Below the pieces are notes generated by a model. It was not told the DNA's origin. It ran no database searches and saw only the letters and a program-made list of their open reading frames with translations. A stretch of 64,000 bases of DNA from Gymnopilus junonius (lineage: Eukaryota > Basidiomycota > Agaricomycetes > Agaricales > Galerinaceae): positions 1 through 64,000 of the forward strand of contig JADNYJ010000002.1 of the NCBI GenBank assembly GCA_015501075.1. Direction: 5' to 3'. Shown piece after piece: positions 53,426-64,000 of the stretch. The number at the start of each line of letters is the position of its first letter. Positions within the stretch are counted from its first letter, which is position 1. Position numbers and translations under genes: made by a program.

Positions 53426-54534
53426 ATGAGTGCCGCTTCTACTCTTCCTGCTCCTGCTCTCCAGGCCTCGAGAGCCGCGCTCTCTGCTGCACTAGCTGAT
53501 CAAAACATTTCTACCCCTGCCGATGACGAACTTGAAGCCGGAGAGATCCAGGAGGTCGATATGCAGGCTCAAGCCGAAGGAATCAGAACCGTGTTCAGCG
53601 ATCCCTCCAATTTCAATGTCAAGGTATGTCTGTGCGCACTTGCGTACATCCTCTTTTTCTGAATTAACCTTATAGCACCCGTTATATTCCCCCTGGACTC
53701 TCTGGTTCGATTCACCCGCGACAAAAGGTCGCAATCTGCCACAGACACCTGTGTCAGCATTTCCTCAGACCCCTATCATCCCGCAGACACCAGGCGTAGC
53801 GGCTGCTCAGGGATGGATGGAAGATATCAAGCGTGTAATCAGCTTTGACAGTGTGGAGGAGTTTTGGGGGTGAGGCCTACAACCGCATATCCTGGCAACA
53901 CAAACTGATGTCATCATTCCAGCTTGTACAATAATATTATACCACCTTCTCAATTGCCACAGAAGGCAAATTATTATTTGTTCAAGGTGAACGGCAGAGT
54001 GGGTTTGATTTTTTTAAGCTGGAGGCTAACTTGTTTCTGTAGGAGGGTATCATTCCAGCTTGGGAGGATGAAGCCAACAAGAACGGTGGCAAGTGGAGTA
54101 TTCAGCTACCCAAGGACAAGAATCGGAGCAATGTAGATAAGATGTGGTTATATACGGTAGGTTGTCGTTGCACAGCCCGATGCGAGCCAAAGTGATTAAT
54201 ATTTTCTCAGATGCTAGCGGCTATCGGCGAGACATTCGATCCGTCACCGTCACTGTCGGACGGGAGTAACGACGCGTCGCTAATTACGGGAGTGATAGTG
54301 TCGACGCGTCCGCAGTTTTATCGGCTGTCGATATGGACCCGTCTAGCACCTACTGGAAGCGAGGAAGATGGTGCGCTGCGGGAGCGGATTGAGGGGGTTG
54401 GGCGACATTTCAAGATGAGTGTGCTCGGGTACCCTGAAAGCGCGCGGCTGGGAGGACCACTTGCGACGGAAGTTGAATTTTTGTCGCATAAGGACTCGGA
54501 GAAAAAGGGCAAGGCGAGGAAGATAATCGTATAA
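53426..54534 (+). CDS. Translation initiation factor eIF4E
   Basis: About 300 residues in five exons. HPLYSPWTLWFDSPATKG holds the first cap-binding tryptophans. After an insert come GWMEDIKRVISFDSVEEFWG, LYNNIIPPSQLP, ANYYLFKEGIIPAWEDEANK, KWSIQLPKDK and ITGVIVSTRPQFYRLSIWTR, with a lysine-rich end at 54534. The aromatic pair and acidic residue that sandwich the mRNA cap are present. The insert between strands 1 and 2 (LPQTPVSAFPQTPIIPQTPG) is much longer than in animals or yeast and has three PQTP units. It binds the 5' cap and eIF4G. Confidence 0.94.
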
Positions 54535-54623
54535 GTTGTTTGGCTGTGTTTGTTGCTGCTGTAGCTATGACGTTGTTGCCTATATATAGTCGCCATAACA
54601 GTACTCTCTTTCAATCCAACCAA

Positions 54624-56432
54624 ATGCCCGTTCCCAATTTCCTCGCGTCCTTTGCAGACAAGGCCCAGTCCGCCATCAACGCATCCCCCCTTGCCGGCCA
54701 TATTCCCGCCAGTCTCCAGCAGAACCGTCCCACAAGCCCCGATGCTGCCAATCAGCCCTCTGCTAACCAGGCCGCAGCACACGGTGGAGCCAAGAGCCAC
54801 ACCCTAGAGACCCTCCAGCATCAATTCAGGTCTCTTCAGCAGCAGTATGGGTGTGTGCATCAATCCTTTTTTGCCTTCTCTTCTGACTCCCTGTAGCAAT
54901 ACCAATCCGGTCCAGAGGATCATCACCACCGAGAAGGGGGTTGCCATCGATTTCGAAAGCGTTGCCCTCAACTCAAAGTCCCAGAGCAAGGAGCTCTATA
55001 CTTGGGGTCAATCCGAGCCACAGGATCTCAAAGATGGTCAGTCATCCATCCTCGATTCCGATCTAGCCGACCCTTTCTCACATCGATTTCGCTGTAGTGA
55101 CCGACAGGATCGCTTATCTCAACTTTGTCCAGGGTTCCCTAGCCAGCTCTCTTTCTTCTAAGCTTGATAGTGCTCGTGGGCCACTGAAGGCTCTTCGGGA
55201 TGCCGAAACTAATCTACAGCCTCGCAGGAACATTCGCGCCGGTATCCAGAATCAGATTGGTCGCCTTGAGCACGAGCAGCACAAAGGAAAAGACAAACAG
55301 ATCGCCGATTTGCGCGAGCAGCTCCGCAAGGCCGAATTCGATGATCATCAATTGGAATTGGAGGTCGAACTCCTGAAACGGAAAGCTGTACGAGAAAGCG
55401 AGCAATTGAAATGGGATGCGATCAGAGAGGTAACGTACACTTTGATTTACTCCACCAGACCTAGCCCATTGATTATCTATCTAGTATGGAGAGAAACTTG
55501 TTCTCCTCTCGCAAGCTGCTTCACCCATCATTGCTGTTCTTCCTTCCGTCCCACCTACCCCAACAGCGCCTTATACTGGTGCTCAGACCACCGGGGCTGT
55601 GCGCGCATCTCTTCAGCGTGCTCTAGATAATTATAAAACTGGTCATATCAACCTTCCGCCGCAACTAGCAGGTGCGGACCTTTCCAGATCGGATACCCGC
55701 AGCTTTGGTGAGAGTCATGCTAGTGAATTGTCAAGCCTTCATTCTAGTGCCTCGCCTACCCAGGCTACCACACCACCCAGTTCTTTTAACAAACCCCTTC
55801 CTTCTGGTCCTGCACCTGGTCAAAGCACGCTCTCCCCATTTCCTGCTCCCATTAATCCGCAAGCATTGAATAACTCCCCTGCACCAATCCCTACTGCTTC
55901 TCCTAGTTCAACAGCATCCCCGCATACTGCTGAAGCTAGTAGCCCGGTCCCAGTCCCAGCTCTTCCTACCGTCGCCGAAACAGGTGTACCGGTTTCAGCT
56001 GGTCCAAATGGTCCTGGCCCAGCAAGCGGATCTCTGCATGATATCAAGGGGGCTTCGTCGTCTGCTGGTCCTCGGACTGGCGGATTGTCCTCCAATGAAA
56101 TTACAGCTGCACCAGCCTATGGTCAAGGACCGACGGTTGTTGCCCCTGTACCTCGGCACGAGACCGCAGAAGAGGAGAAGAAGCGCCTGGCAGCTGCTTA
56201 CTCTCACCAGCAGTATGCTCCACCTGCAGGCCCGCCTTCCCAATCCGGGCCTTCATCGAATGCTCCTTCCCAGACTACTCAGTACGAAAGTGCGGAAGAT
56301 GAGAAGAAGCGACTTGAGCGCGAAGAAAGAGAGAGGATTTTGCGATCCGGGGGCAACTTCCCTCAGAATGATCCACCTAAAGATAACAAGGACGATGAAT
56401 TGCCTCCTTACCAGGAGCCAGGCCTCCATTAG
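54624..56432 (+). CDS. PIL1: Eisosome core protein Pil1/Lsp1
   Basis: About 540 residues in four exons. The BAR domain includes VQRIITTEKGVAIDFESVAL, SKELYTWGQSEPQDLKDVTD, RIAYLNFVQGSLASSLSSKL and EHEQHKGKDKQIADLREQLR, plus the coiled part up to REYGEKLVLLSQAASPIIAV. The C-terminal half is a long proline/serine-rich disordered tail with repeated AEEEKKRLAAAY and AEDEKKRLEREE blocks, ending at 56432. Pil1 oligomers shape plasma-membrane furrows (eisosomes). The tail is far longer than in budding yeast. Sur7-family proteins, one of which lies at 8.3 kb, are usual eisosome partners. Confidence 0.93.
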
Positions 56433-56696
56433 TTGTCCATGATACCGATCCCTTTAAATACTGAAATCTAATGAATTGCAACTAGCTACTGGGACTGGAT
56501 TATTGGATGTTGCTGTAGATCGTGGAATGCAAATATAATTTACTCGAGTTCGTACGATACCAGTGCCAGGCAACAAGTCTGCATTAGAGAATTCCGAAGC
56601 AAATCCGAAGAAATGAGGGGGTATATTTCCTCTGCGCGACAGGCAAAAGTAAATTAAAGACGGATAGTGGGTAAATTTGTTCCAGTAGAAACGGGT

Positions 56697-59600
56697 TTAT
56701 ACTTTTGCAATCAATCTGCGTGTTTCTTGAGGTGTAAAATGCAGAATAACGGACAATACTTTCACAAGGCTCGGCTGGTGGACAATCAGGCCATTGCGCA
56801 AATGACCAAAAAAAAGACGTACCCTCATTTCCTTGTGTTCCAAAAATTGCAGAATAACATTACGAAGGTACTCGAGATTGACTTCCTCCTCATTCTTTGC
56901 CGACGAGCTGGAGCCAGGAGCAGGCGATGAAGTTCGCGAAGGAGAGTCCACAGACGAGATAGACGCTCGAGGTTCTGCAGGTGAGCTGGTCTCTGTCACG
57001 CGACTCGTCCAGTAACCCACGCCCGGATTGCGCTGCCGTTCTAATAAGGCTGCAGAAGATTGGACCTTTCGTAACTCTTCGCGTAGAGTCTGGATACCGG
57101 CAACAGGTTGATAAGACTGAATTCATGCCGAAAGGGACCCTCACCTTATTGCTCTGTTTCAATTGCATTTCGCGTGCTTTGGTCTCCTCGATTTGTTTTT
57201 CCAGCACAAGGATCTTGACACTGGTCTCACTTCTTGCTCCTTGGAAGAACGCTATCGGTAGTCAAAACTCTCTGTCTGTCTGAGGATATTATATTCAGGT
57301 GACATACCTGTAATTCGTCTATCTGTTCCCGCAAAAGTGGCAACTCGGATACCTGGCGTTCAAGGTTCTTTGCCAGCTCTTGTGCTTGGGCAAGGTCTGA
57401 TTTTAAACCGGCGACCGCATTCTCCTCGGCTTCTCGAGTCCTCGTCGCACTTCCCAACACCCTCTTCAGGTCATCGAGTTCTTTCACCTTTTCCTTGAGC
57501 TTCCTACTCCAATCGGCTTCAGCCTCGTAACGCTCCTTCTCCAGAATAGATACGTTCCGTTTCACCTCGGCCAACTTCGCTTCGTATTTAGCCTCCGTGG
57601 CCGACACCATCCGAGCAATCTCGTCAGCTGAAACGACAGGATCGCGAGAACGACTTTCCTGCTCCCGGAGTAACTCGGAGTATTCCTCCTTCAGCAATGC
57701 TAGACGATCGTTCGCCTCTCGGAGTTGGAACTGGATCTCTGTGTTTTGATGCTGGAGTGATTCCAGATGACTTTGTGAACTTTCCAGTTCTGCTTGTCGA
57801 AGCTGGAGCTGGTCGAAAAAGGCATTTTTGTCTCGGGAAATACTGTTCAGAGAATTCTCGAGTGTTGTGATTTGGGAAGTCTTCGCTCCGAGCTCTTTGG
57901 TATGAGTAGACTTGAACAAAATTTAACGAATGCGAAATGATTTGAAAGTCTGTATTTACCTTGACAGTTGCCAAATCAAGTTCAAATTGTCCACGTAAAG
58001 CAGCAATTTCTTGTTCGTAGCGGTCTTTCGTGCTTGCCATGTCCTTATTGAACTGAGCTTTTAGAGTCGCGACCTCTTTCTCGTGCGTCGTATTCAATGA
58101 CTCTATCTCTCGCTGGAAATTCAATCTCTCGGCCTGCTCCTTGCTCTTCTCGTCCTTTTCTCGTTCTCTAATGCTCGCGACTTCTCTCAGCGCATCGTCC
58201 TTCTCCTTTTCGGCCTTTACGAGCTTTTGTCTGACGGTTTTCAACAAGCTGATAGCTTTGACCCTCTTCTCTTCCTCCTCTCTAGCTATATTCTTGGCTG
58301 TTTCCACCTCTTTATGAAGTTGCGTATACTCTTCCTTTTGCTTGCTGACTGCCTCTTCTGCCTTCGAAGTTGCTCTCTGTGCTGCTTCGAAGAGGGCTTC
58401 GGTTTCGTTAAGTTGAGTTCGTAGTTTTCTCACTTCTTCTGAAAGGGAATGTGATTCCAGTTTATGAGTGTCCCGAATTTCCTCCAGGCGGTCGTCTTGC
58501 ACTGCAGAAATTGTAAGAGACAGTTTCGTATCATAGATGATTTCCTTACACTCCAGCTTTTGGTTCAAACGTTTGATCTCTTCTTGGAAGACCTAATAAA
58601 AGATAAGAAAACAAGGGGTTGAATAAAAGGGAAGAGAGCCTACTTCATCTTTCGTTTTGAGTTGTGCAAAATACTCACGGAGAGCATTGGCATCCTTTAT
58701 ACTTTCCACAGGAGTCGTGTCTCTCAATACGGCATCAGCAGCCTGTTTCTCGGCTTGCAACCGCTTGAATGATGTAGAGACATCTGTAGCCTTTGAGTAA
58801 AAACCTGCTTAAAAAATAGAGAATATTTACCTGAGAAGCGCTGCTCCACCTGTTTTAATCTTGCTTGCAGGCTTTCGACCTCGGCACTATGATCTACTAC
58901 TGGTAACGTTGTGGGAGGGGAGGCCGGTTCATCCTCCTTAGGCTGCAATTTGGTCTCTTGAACGGGCTCAGTGGGCTGGGAAGTTTGAATGTCTTCCGGA
59001 GGAGGCACAGGATCGCTGGAGGGTAACTCAGAGCTTTCCTGAATTTCAGACGGTTGAGATGTAACATGTTCCTCGGAAGATATTACTTTGGGTTCTTTTG
59101 GCTCGGGCAGTTGCGAAACTGTACCCGCTACCTCTGCTTCTTGAAATGGTGCTGCCTCTACTACAGGTACTTCCTCAAAATCCGTGGGTTTCACCGCTTC
59201 TCTGAGCTCTTCCTGAGGAGCAGGCTTCGTTTCCGGAGCATTTTCAAAAGGGGCAGTCTCCTCCACTACTGGACTTTCCTTCGAAGGTTCGACTTCTTGT
59301 TCATGCTCTTCGGAAGTAGGCTCTACGTCTGGTGCAACTTCTACAATGCTGGCCTCCTCCGATGAGGAACTGTCCACCGAAGGCGTATTTTTCGATTCAA
59401 GTCCCGTCATATCTTCTTGCAAGGTATCTTTAACGGATTCACTTGTTGTGGCCGTTTCCGGGCCCTTGGATTCATCTTCCATGGGATCTTCAATAGATTC
59501 GAACTCCACTGCTGCGGGTTCAGTCATGGGCAGCGACTCGATGGTAGATTTAGAATCAACCTCTTGTGCTTTGGATCCTATCACTGAAGGCTTTTTGGGC

Positions 59601-60316
59601 GCTTGCACGAGTTTCTTTTCAGGCGGTGTAACCGATTTGACTAGAGGAGAGCTGGCTCGGCGGACTGGAGATTCGGCACGACGAAGTGAAGATTCAACTC
59701 GACGGACTGGAGATTCAGCTCGGCGTGCCGGAGACTCGGCACGACGTGTTGGTGCTGGAGATTCTGATCGACGGACTGGGGACTCAGCTCGTCGTGCTGT
59801 AGAATCAACTCTACGGACAGGAGATTCGGCTCGTCGCGCAGGGGATTCAGCTCGACGTGCTGGGGACTCTGCTCGACGAGCTGGAGACGGCTCCGTTATC
59901 GATGATACGGAGGGTTTCCGACCAATGGGAGAAGGAGAGGCAACACGGCTTGACCGCTGAGTGGTAGATGAGGCAGATGAATCGGCAATAACATGTGTAG
60001 CACGGCGCAGTCGCTCTTCCAAATTTGATTTACGGGGGCTGGGATGGGCATCCGGAGGAGGAGGAGAGGCAGCAGGAGACTTTGAGGACTGGGAAGAGCT
60101 GGTGCTACTGCTCCTTTGAGCGGCAAGGGATTTACGGAGGGACGAAATGGCAGATTCAGCTAGCTGGCCCGATGACAAGGGAGAGGTGTTGCGGGTGGCA
60201 GACATGTCGAGTGAGGATCTCTGTTCGGTTGGCTGTGTTTCTGACGATGAGCCATCTAGGACACGAATGGGCTGTTGTGCTAATTGCTCGACTGCGCTCC
60301 GTAGCTGGCTAAACAT
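56697..60316 (-). CDS. IMH1: GRIP-domain golgin (Imh1/golgin-245 type)
   Basis: More than 1100 residues. MFSQLRSAVEQLAQQPIRVL at 60316 begins an amphipathic N-terminus. A disordered region with RRAESPA repeats and long acidic stretches follows, then several hundred residues of coiled coil (for example EEVRKLRTQLNETEALFEAA). The C-terminus is a GRIP domain: VNLEYLRNVILQFLEHKEMR spliced to PSLVKVLSVILHFTPQETRR, LIAKV, with the stop at 56697. The GRIP tyrosine (LEYLRN) that binds Arl1 is present. Such golgins tether vesicles at the trans-Golgi. A CACGTGAT box lies 62 bases upstream at 60378-60383. Confidence 0.93.
59640..59890 (-). repeat. Tandem 21-bp repeat coding RRAESPA units
   Basis: About eleven copies of a seven-residue unit (RRAESPA or RRxESPV) in the golgin. 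At DNA level the unit is 21 bp with synonymous variation, so the repeat is old and kept at the protein level. Each unit presents a basic-directed serine-proline site. Confidence 0.85.
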
Positions 60317-60396
60317 TTACCTCTCTTTTATGTACAGTTTCAATTCAAACCCGACTCGTTTCCATTCATTATATTATCACGTGATTACATCTGAAT

Positions 60397-61446
60397 TTAA
60401 GTTTCCTCTTCTTTCTCCTTCCCCTTTCCATTCACGACAGTTGTCGAAGACTCGGAAGCATTTGGTTGGGAGGGTGCTAGCTGCCAGGCTGGTATAGAAG
60501 GTCTTCCGAGCAGTGGCAGAGGCGTTGCCGGACTGCTGCTCGGAACATTGGGCCCTCGACTTAGCAGGAGAGCCTTTAATGACTTCACCTCCTGCTGTAA
60601 TTCTGTCAGCGACTGGTTTTGTGATTCTTTATTCTTCTCGATCATCTGAACACAGAACTTTAACGCAAGAGGAATTTATGGCTGCAAAGCACTTGCCTTG
60701 GGTAGCATTTCCCGAATGTTGCTGACTTCTTCGCGGATTTCACGCATTTCGTCTCGCGTTTTCGTCTCACCCTCTCGCATCTCGACACAACAGTCTTCAC
60801 ATCCTCTGTCGTCTGGTCAATCTTTTCCTTCTGCTCTTCGACCGCGGCTCGCACAGCAGAAGTTTCATTCTGGATTTCCTTCAACAGTGCCTCTGCAGCA
60901 TCAAATTGCGCATTCAGTGCATCCCGGTCTTCTTCATAAGCTGTCGCCGTCGGAGGTTGCAGATGGGGAAGCAAATATTTCTAGTCCAAATTGATTTCGC
61001 TAGATGCTTCCCAAATGGTGAATAAATACCTTGAAAAGAGCCACGGCTCCATAAGTAACAACACCGGAGACAATACCAGTAATCTGCAAGCACATAATGA
61101 TAAGCACATGTTATTCGAGGTTCAATACCTCTTACAAAGTAATCTCTCCAGTCCCAGCGTTGTGCAGGATGTAAATAGGGATTGTGACCATATGCAGCAG
61201 CATAAGGAGCCGGTGCAGAGACACTCGTATTGCGCAGAGCGGCTTGCCTGAGTGCAAGGTCTATTTCCGCAGAGTTAAGCCCTTTGGCTTCTAAGAATTG
61301 AATCCTCTGCGCCACTGGAGACGCCTGGGACTGTCGGACGAGAAATAAGCCTGCGGCCTACAATTGACCAACTTAGTGTGCACCTTTGGGTCATTCAGAA
61401 AGGCTATGGCATTGTTGAGGAGCTCTTGTCGGTCTGGTGCAGACAT
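60397..61446 (-). CDS. PEX14: Peroxin-14, with a frame break
   Basis: About 320 residues. MSAPDRQELLNNAIAFLNDP at 61446 starts the conserved Pex14 N-terminal domain. An intron from the gtgcac donor gives KSQASPVAQRIQFLEAKGL, then SAEIDLALRQAALRN, the binding site for Pex5 WxxxF motifs. A proline/tyrosine-rich linker leads to WRDYFITGIVSGVVTYGAVA, the membrane segment. A coiled coil follows (ALLKEIQNETSAVRAAVEEQ). Near 60780-60790 one base must be added to pass from EDVKTVV to EMREGETKTRDEMREIREEV. The tail ends at 60397. Pex14 forms the peroxisomal import pore with Pex5. Upstream in-frame ATGs exist to 61506. Confidence 0.9.
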
Positions 61447-61575
61447 AGCCGGAGGAGGAGAAGAACGCGGGGCAACCCTAACCATAAGTTCGGTCTCGAT
61501 ATACATGCCGGGAATTGCCGTGGAAAGCAGGAAACGAAATTTGCGAGCAAGTCTCTCATTCGCTAGTCGACAACC

Positions 61576-63595
61576 ATGTTACAGCTCACGTCGTGCAGAG
61601 CTGTCTCTCGCGCTCTATCCTCCGCACGCTGTAGGTCTTGCACCTATTCAATCAGTGTCTACGATATTAACTGCTCTTAGCTACCCTCGTTTCCTCATAT
61701 GCCCGCCAACGCACCCAGACTCCATTGGCTGCCTGGTCTGCAGGTTCGTTTAGACGCGTCAACAACCTTGAAATGCTGTCTGACATTCTATTCTAGTCGC
61801 TAAAAGAGGCTATGCTGAGGTATTCTCTCGCAAAAAGCCTCACATGAACATCGGAACCATTGGTCTGTACACCTCTTTTCACGCAGCTCATCCTCAGCCA
61901 ACGTCTGTTCCAGGTCACGTCGATCACGGAAAAACCACACTAACTGCTGCTATCACCAAAGTTCTTTCTGCCCAGGGTGGTGCCAAGTTCACTGATTACA
62001 ACCAAATCGACAAGGCGCCCGAAGAGAAAGCTCGTGGCATCACCATTAACTCTTCTCACGTCGAATATGAGACATCCAACCGTCATTATGGTCACATTGA
62101 CTGCCCTGGACATGCTGATTGTTTGTCTTTTTTTCTCCGTCCATTTACTTGTCTGATAATGGTGTACAGACATAAAAAACATGATTACTGGAGCTGCTCA
62201 AATGGATGGTGCTATCATTGTTGTGTCTGCTACGGACGGTCAAATGCCTCAAACTCGTGAACATCTGCTCCTCGCTCGTCAGGTTGGTATCAAGCGCTTG
62301 GTTGTTTTCATCAACAAAGTCGATCAAATCTCGGACCCCGAAATGCTGGAACTCGTCGAAATGGAAATGCGTGAGCTGTTGTCTGCATATGAATTCGATG
62401 GCGAGAACACCCCGATTGTCATGGGATCTGCTCTGGCTGCCCTTGAAGGACGCGATGACAAAGTCGGTCTTGAGAAGATCGTTGAACTTACAAAGGCTTG
62501 CGACGAATGGCTCGAACTCCCTGCCCGTGGGTCCTTTTTGGTTATTAGCAAATTGTGCGGGGCTGAAATTTCATGTCAGGCGATCTGGAGAAGCCTTTCT
62601 TGATGCCCATCGAAGGTCTGAAAATAATCTAGTCTGCTTGGAGCCTTGGACTGAATTGTGTCATAGATGTTTTCTCTATCTCTGGTCGTGGAACGGTCGC
62701 CACTGGTCGCGTAAGGTTTCGTCCTCTTATATACCATTCAGAACTCTTACATTTTTACATAGGTCGAGCGTGGTATTGCTAACAAGGGAACCGATGTTGA
62801 GATCGTTGGCTTTGGCTCAGACTTGAAGACAACCCTCACTGGCATTGGTTAGTTCATCTCCGCTCTCTTGTTGCGAGGAACGTTGATTGTTTGTCCGACA
62901 GAAATGTTCCACAAGGAACTTGACCGCGTATGTTTTGTTGATCAATTCTATAGCGCAAATATCTTAGCAACGTATATAGGCTGAGGCTGGTGACAACATG
63001 GGCGCTTTACTCCGTGGCATCAAACGTGAACAAATTCGCCGTGGCCAAGTTCTTGCTGTTCCTGGATCCATCAAGGCTGCTAAGAAATTCAAGGCTCAAC
63101 TCTACGTATGTCAAAATTCATACAATTCTCTACTGTCCCTAATTGCTTTGAACAAAATAGATTCTCACCAAGGATGAAGGTATGATTTATAACTCACCCT
63201 CCCTCGTGCCCATTGTTAACTGACTCTTTCTAGGTGGACGCTACACTCCTTTCATGGCCAACTATAGGCCCCAGTGCTTCATTCGCACAGCCGATATCAC
63301 TGCCTCTCTCACCTTCCCTGAGGGTACACCCGACGCCGATAACAAGATGGTCATGCCCGGGGACAATGTCGAGATGGTCTGCAGCCTTGTCTTCGATGTC
63401 GCTCTCGAAGTTGGTACCAGGTGGGTAGCCATTCTTTTGTCTGTAAATCTCACTCACCTTATGATCATAGATTCACCCTGCGCGAGGCTAACAAGACCAG
63501 TGAGTTTTTTTTTCACTTTCGGCTCGTGCCCACTTCTTAAGCCATATTCTGCAGTTGGGACTGGCATTGTGACGGAGATCCTGGAATACGCTTAA
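61576..63595 (+). CDS. TUF1: Mitochondrial elongation factor Tu
   Basis: About 450 residues in about a dozen exons. [18 protein letters not shown] and the following exons supply a mitochondrial presequence up to [38 protein letters not shown] is the P-loop. [20 protein letters not shown] carries switch [21 protein letters not shown] the G3 motif and VFINKVDQ the G4 motif. [20 protein letters not shown] opens domain 2, [20 protein letters not shown] domain 3, and EILEYA ends at 63595. It delivers aminoacyl-tRNA to mitochondrial ribosomes. All joins are in frame. The start lies 129 bases from the divergent PEX14 start. Confidence 0.96.
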
Positions 63596-63948
63596 AAGTC
63601 AAAACATATCTGCAGCCTTTATAACCCCCACTCGTACGATAGTAGATAGTATCAAATGGTTTAAGGCTCGCCAGTATGCATTATATCTTGTGACTTGCTC
63701 ACTGGGAAAGGGTATTGTTCTAATCAACAGGAGTTTCCTGCTCCTCTTAATAGTTATATAGTCATATGTATTCATGGAAGCCATTTTCAAATTAGAGAAG
63801 GATTGCTGCAACATTTTGTCCTGGAGCTTGAGTGTAATAACATTGAATAGGCAGGCCTAGGCTAAGGCAGGGTTGATGTCACCAAATAGGGAAGTAGAAA
63901 AAATATCTTGAATCACCTCAGTTCGTCTTTCTCCGCACAATTACAAAA
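63596..63948. other. Intergenic between TUF1 and the last gene
   Basis: TUF1 3' flank and promoter/leader of the next plus-strand gene. No other feature was recognised. Confidence 0.5.
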
Positions 63949-64000
63949 TGCAGTCTGGTCTTCGAGTAATGTTCCGTTCAAGGGTTCTGCTGGCACCATA
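63949..64000 (+). CDS. 5' end of a further gene, cut by the window edge
   Basis: An ATG in a good context (acaaaATGc) begins MQSGLRVMFRSRVLLAP, rich in Arg and Leu with no acidic residue, which looks like a mitochondrial targeting sequence. Only 17 residues are visible, so the product cannot be named. Confidence 0.45.

Noticed and set aside
59640..59890. Regularly spaced repeat that might suggest a CRISPR-like array
   Set aside because: Units are contiguous 21-bp coding repeats without spacers in a eukaryotic golgin gene.
59346..59960. 204-residue plus-strand frame with SARRTGD repeats
   Set aside because: Antisense reading of the golgin RRAESPA repeat; the repeat makes both strands look open.

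Overview
This window looks like ordinary nuclear DNA of a filamentous basidiomycete, most likely a mushroom-forming agaricomycete. It is gene-dense, with roughly forty protein genes in 64 kb on both strands. Most genes are split by many short (about 45-65 nt) introns with GTRNGT donors and YAG acceptors. The left edge carries a decayed LTR-retrotransposon gag typical of these fungi. Family features also fit: an SRA-YDG DNA-binding protein, a secreted PL8 polysaccharide lyase, an eIF4E with a proline/threonine insert, and a 5'-UTR intron in TEF1. The species cannot be named from sequence alone.

Layout. 1-1262: gag remnant (minus). 1.6-7.7 kb: SRA-YDG protein, SEC9 t-SNARE and MPP10 (all minus). 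8.3-9.3 kb: Sur7/PalI-like membrane protein (plus), then a tRNA-like relic and a small orphan gene. 10.2-13.2 kb: PL8 lyase. 13.5-16.8 kb: uS3, a candidate non-coding snoRNA host transcript, and a 3-ketoacyl-CoA thiolase. 17.1-19.2 kb: bL32m and NDUFA5 as a divergent mitochondrial pair, tRNA-Ser(UGA) with an intron, and LSM1. 19.7-24.9 kb: the COMPASS PHD subunit Spp1/Cfp1 and an Stm1/SERBP1-type RNA-binding protein. 25.3-31.3 kb: Tfc7-like histidine phosphatase, MEMO1 homologue, eL32, and a PAS-kinase-type serine/threonine kinase. 31.7-37.8 kb: TEF1, dienelactone hydrolase, a membrane GNAT acetyltransferase, and ELP5. 38.0-39.9 kb: serine-rich unknowns. 40.0-43.9 kb: mitochondrial aspartate aminotransferase divergent from aspartyl-tRNA synthetase. 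44-50.6 kb: a single-pass membrane protein, Ssh4-like SPRY/PPxY adaptor, SNF4, a DUF7053-type protein, and a methyltransferase. 50.8-56.4 kb: VAM7, MTM1-type carrier, eIF4E, and PIL1. 56.7-63.6 kb: GRIP-domain golgin, PEX14, mitochondrial EF-Tu, and the start of one more gene at the right edge.

The genes are mainly housekeeping (translation, vesicle traffic, mitochondria, peroxisomes, chromatin) and do not form one pathway. Several are divergently paired over very short shared promoters: bL32m/NDUFA5, aspartate aminotransferase/AspRS, SSH4/SNF4 and PEX14/TUF1. I found no CRISPR array, biosynthetic cluster or intact transposon.

The most consequential observation concerns data quality or gene decay. 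At least eight otherwise conserved genes change reading frame by a single nucleotide, often in a homopolymer or low-complexity tract. The affected genes include Sur7-like, PL8, SPP1 (twice), MEMO1, the kinase, SSH4, the methyltransferase and PEX14. The simplest explanation is residual one-base indels in a long-read assembly. The most interesting possible unannotated element is a TATA-driven, pyrimidine-initiated transcript at 14.65-15.0 kb with an unusually long intron holding a plausible C/D-box snoRNA. I do not see an obviously new biological system here.
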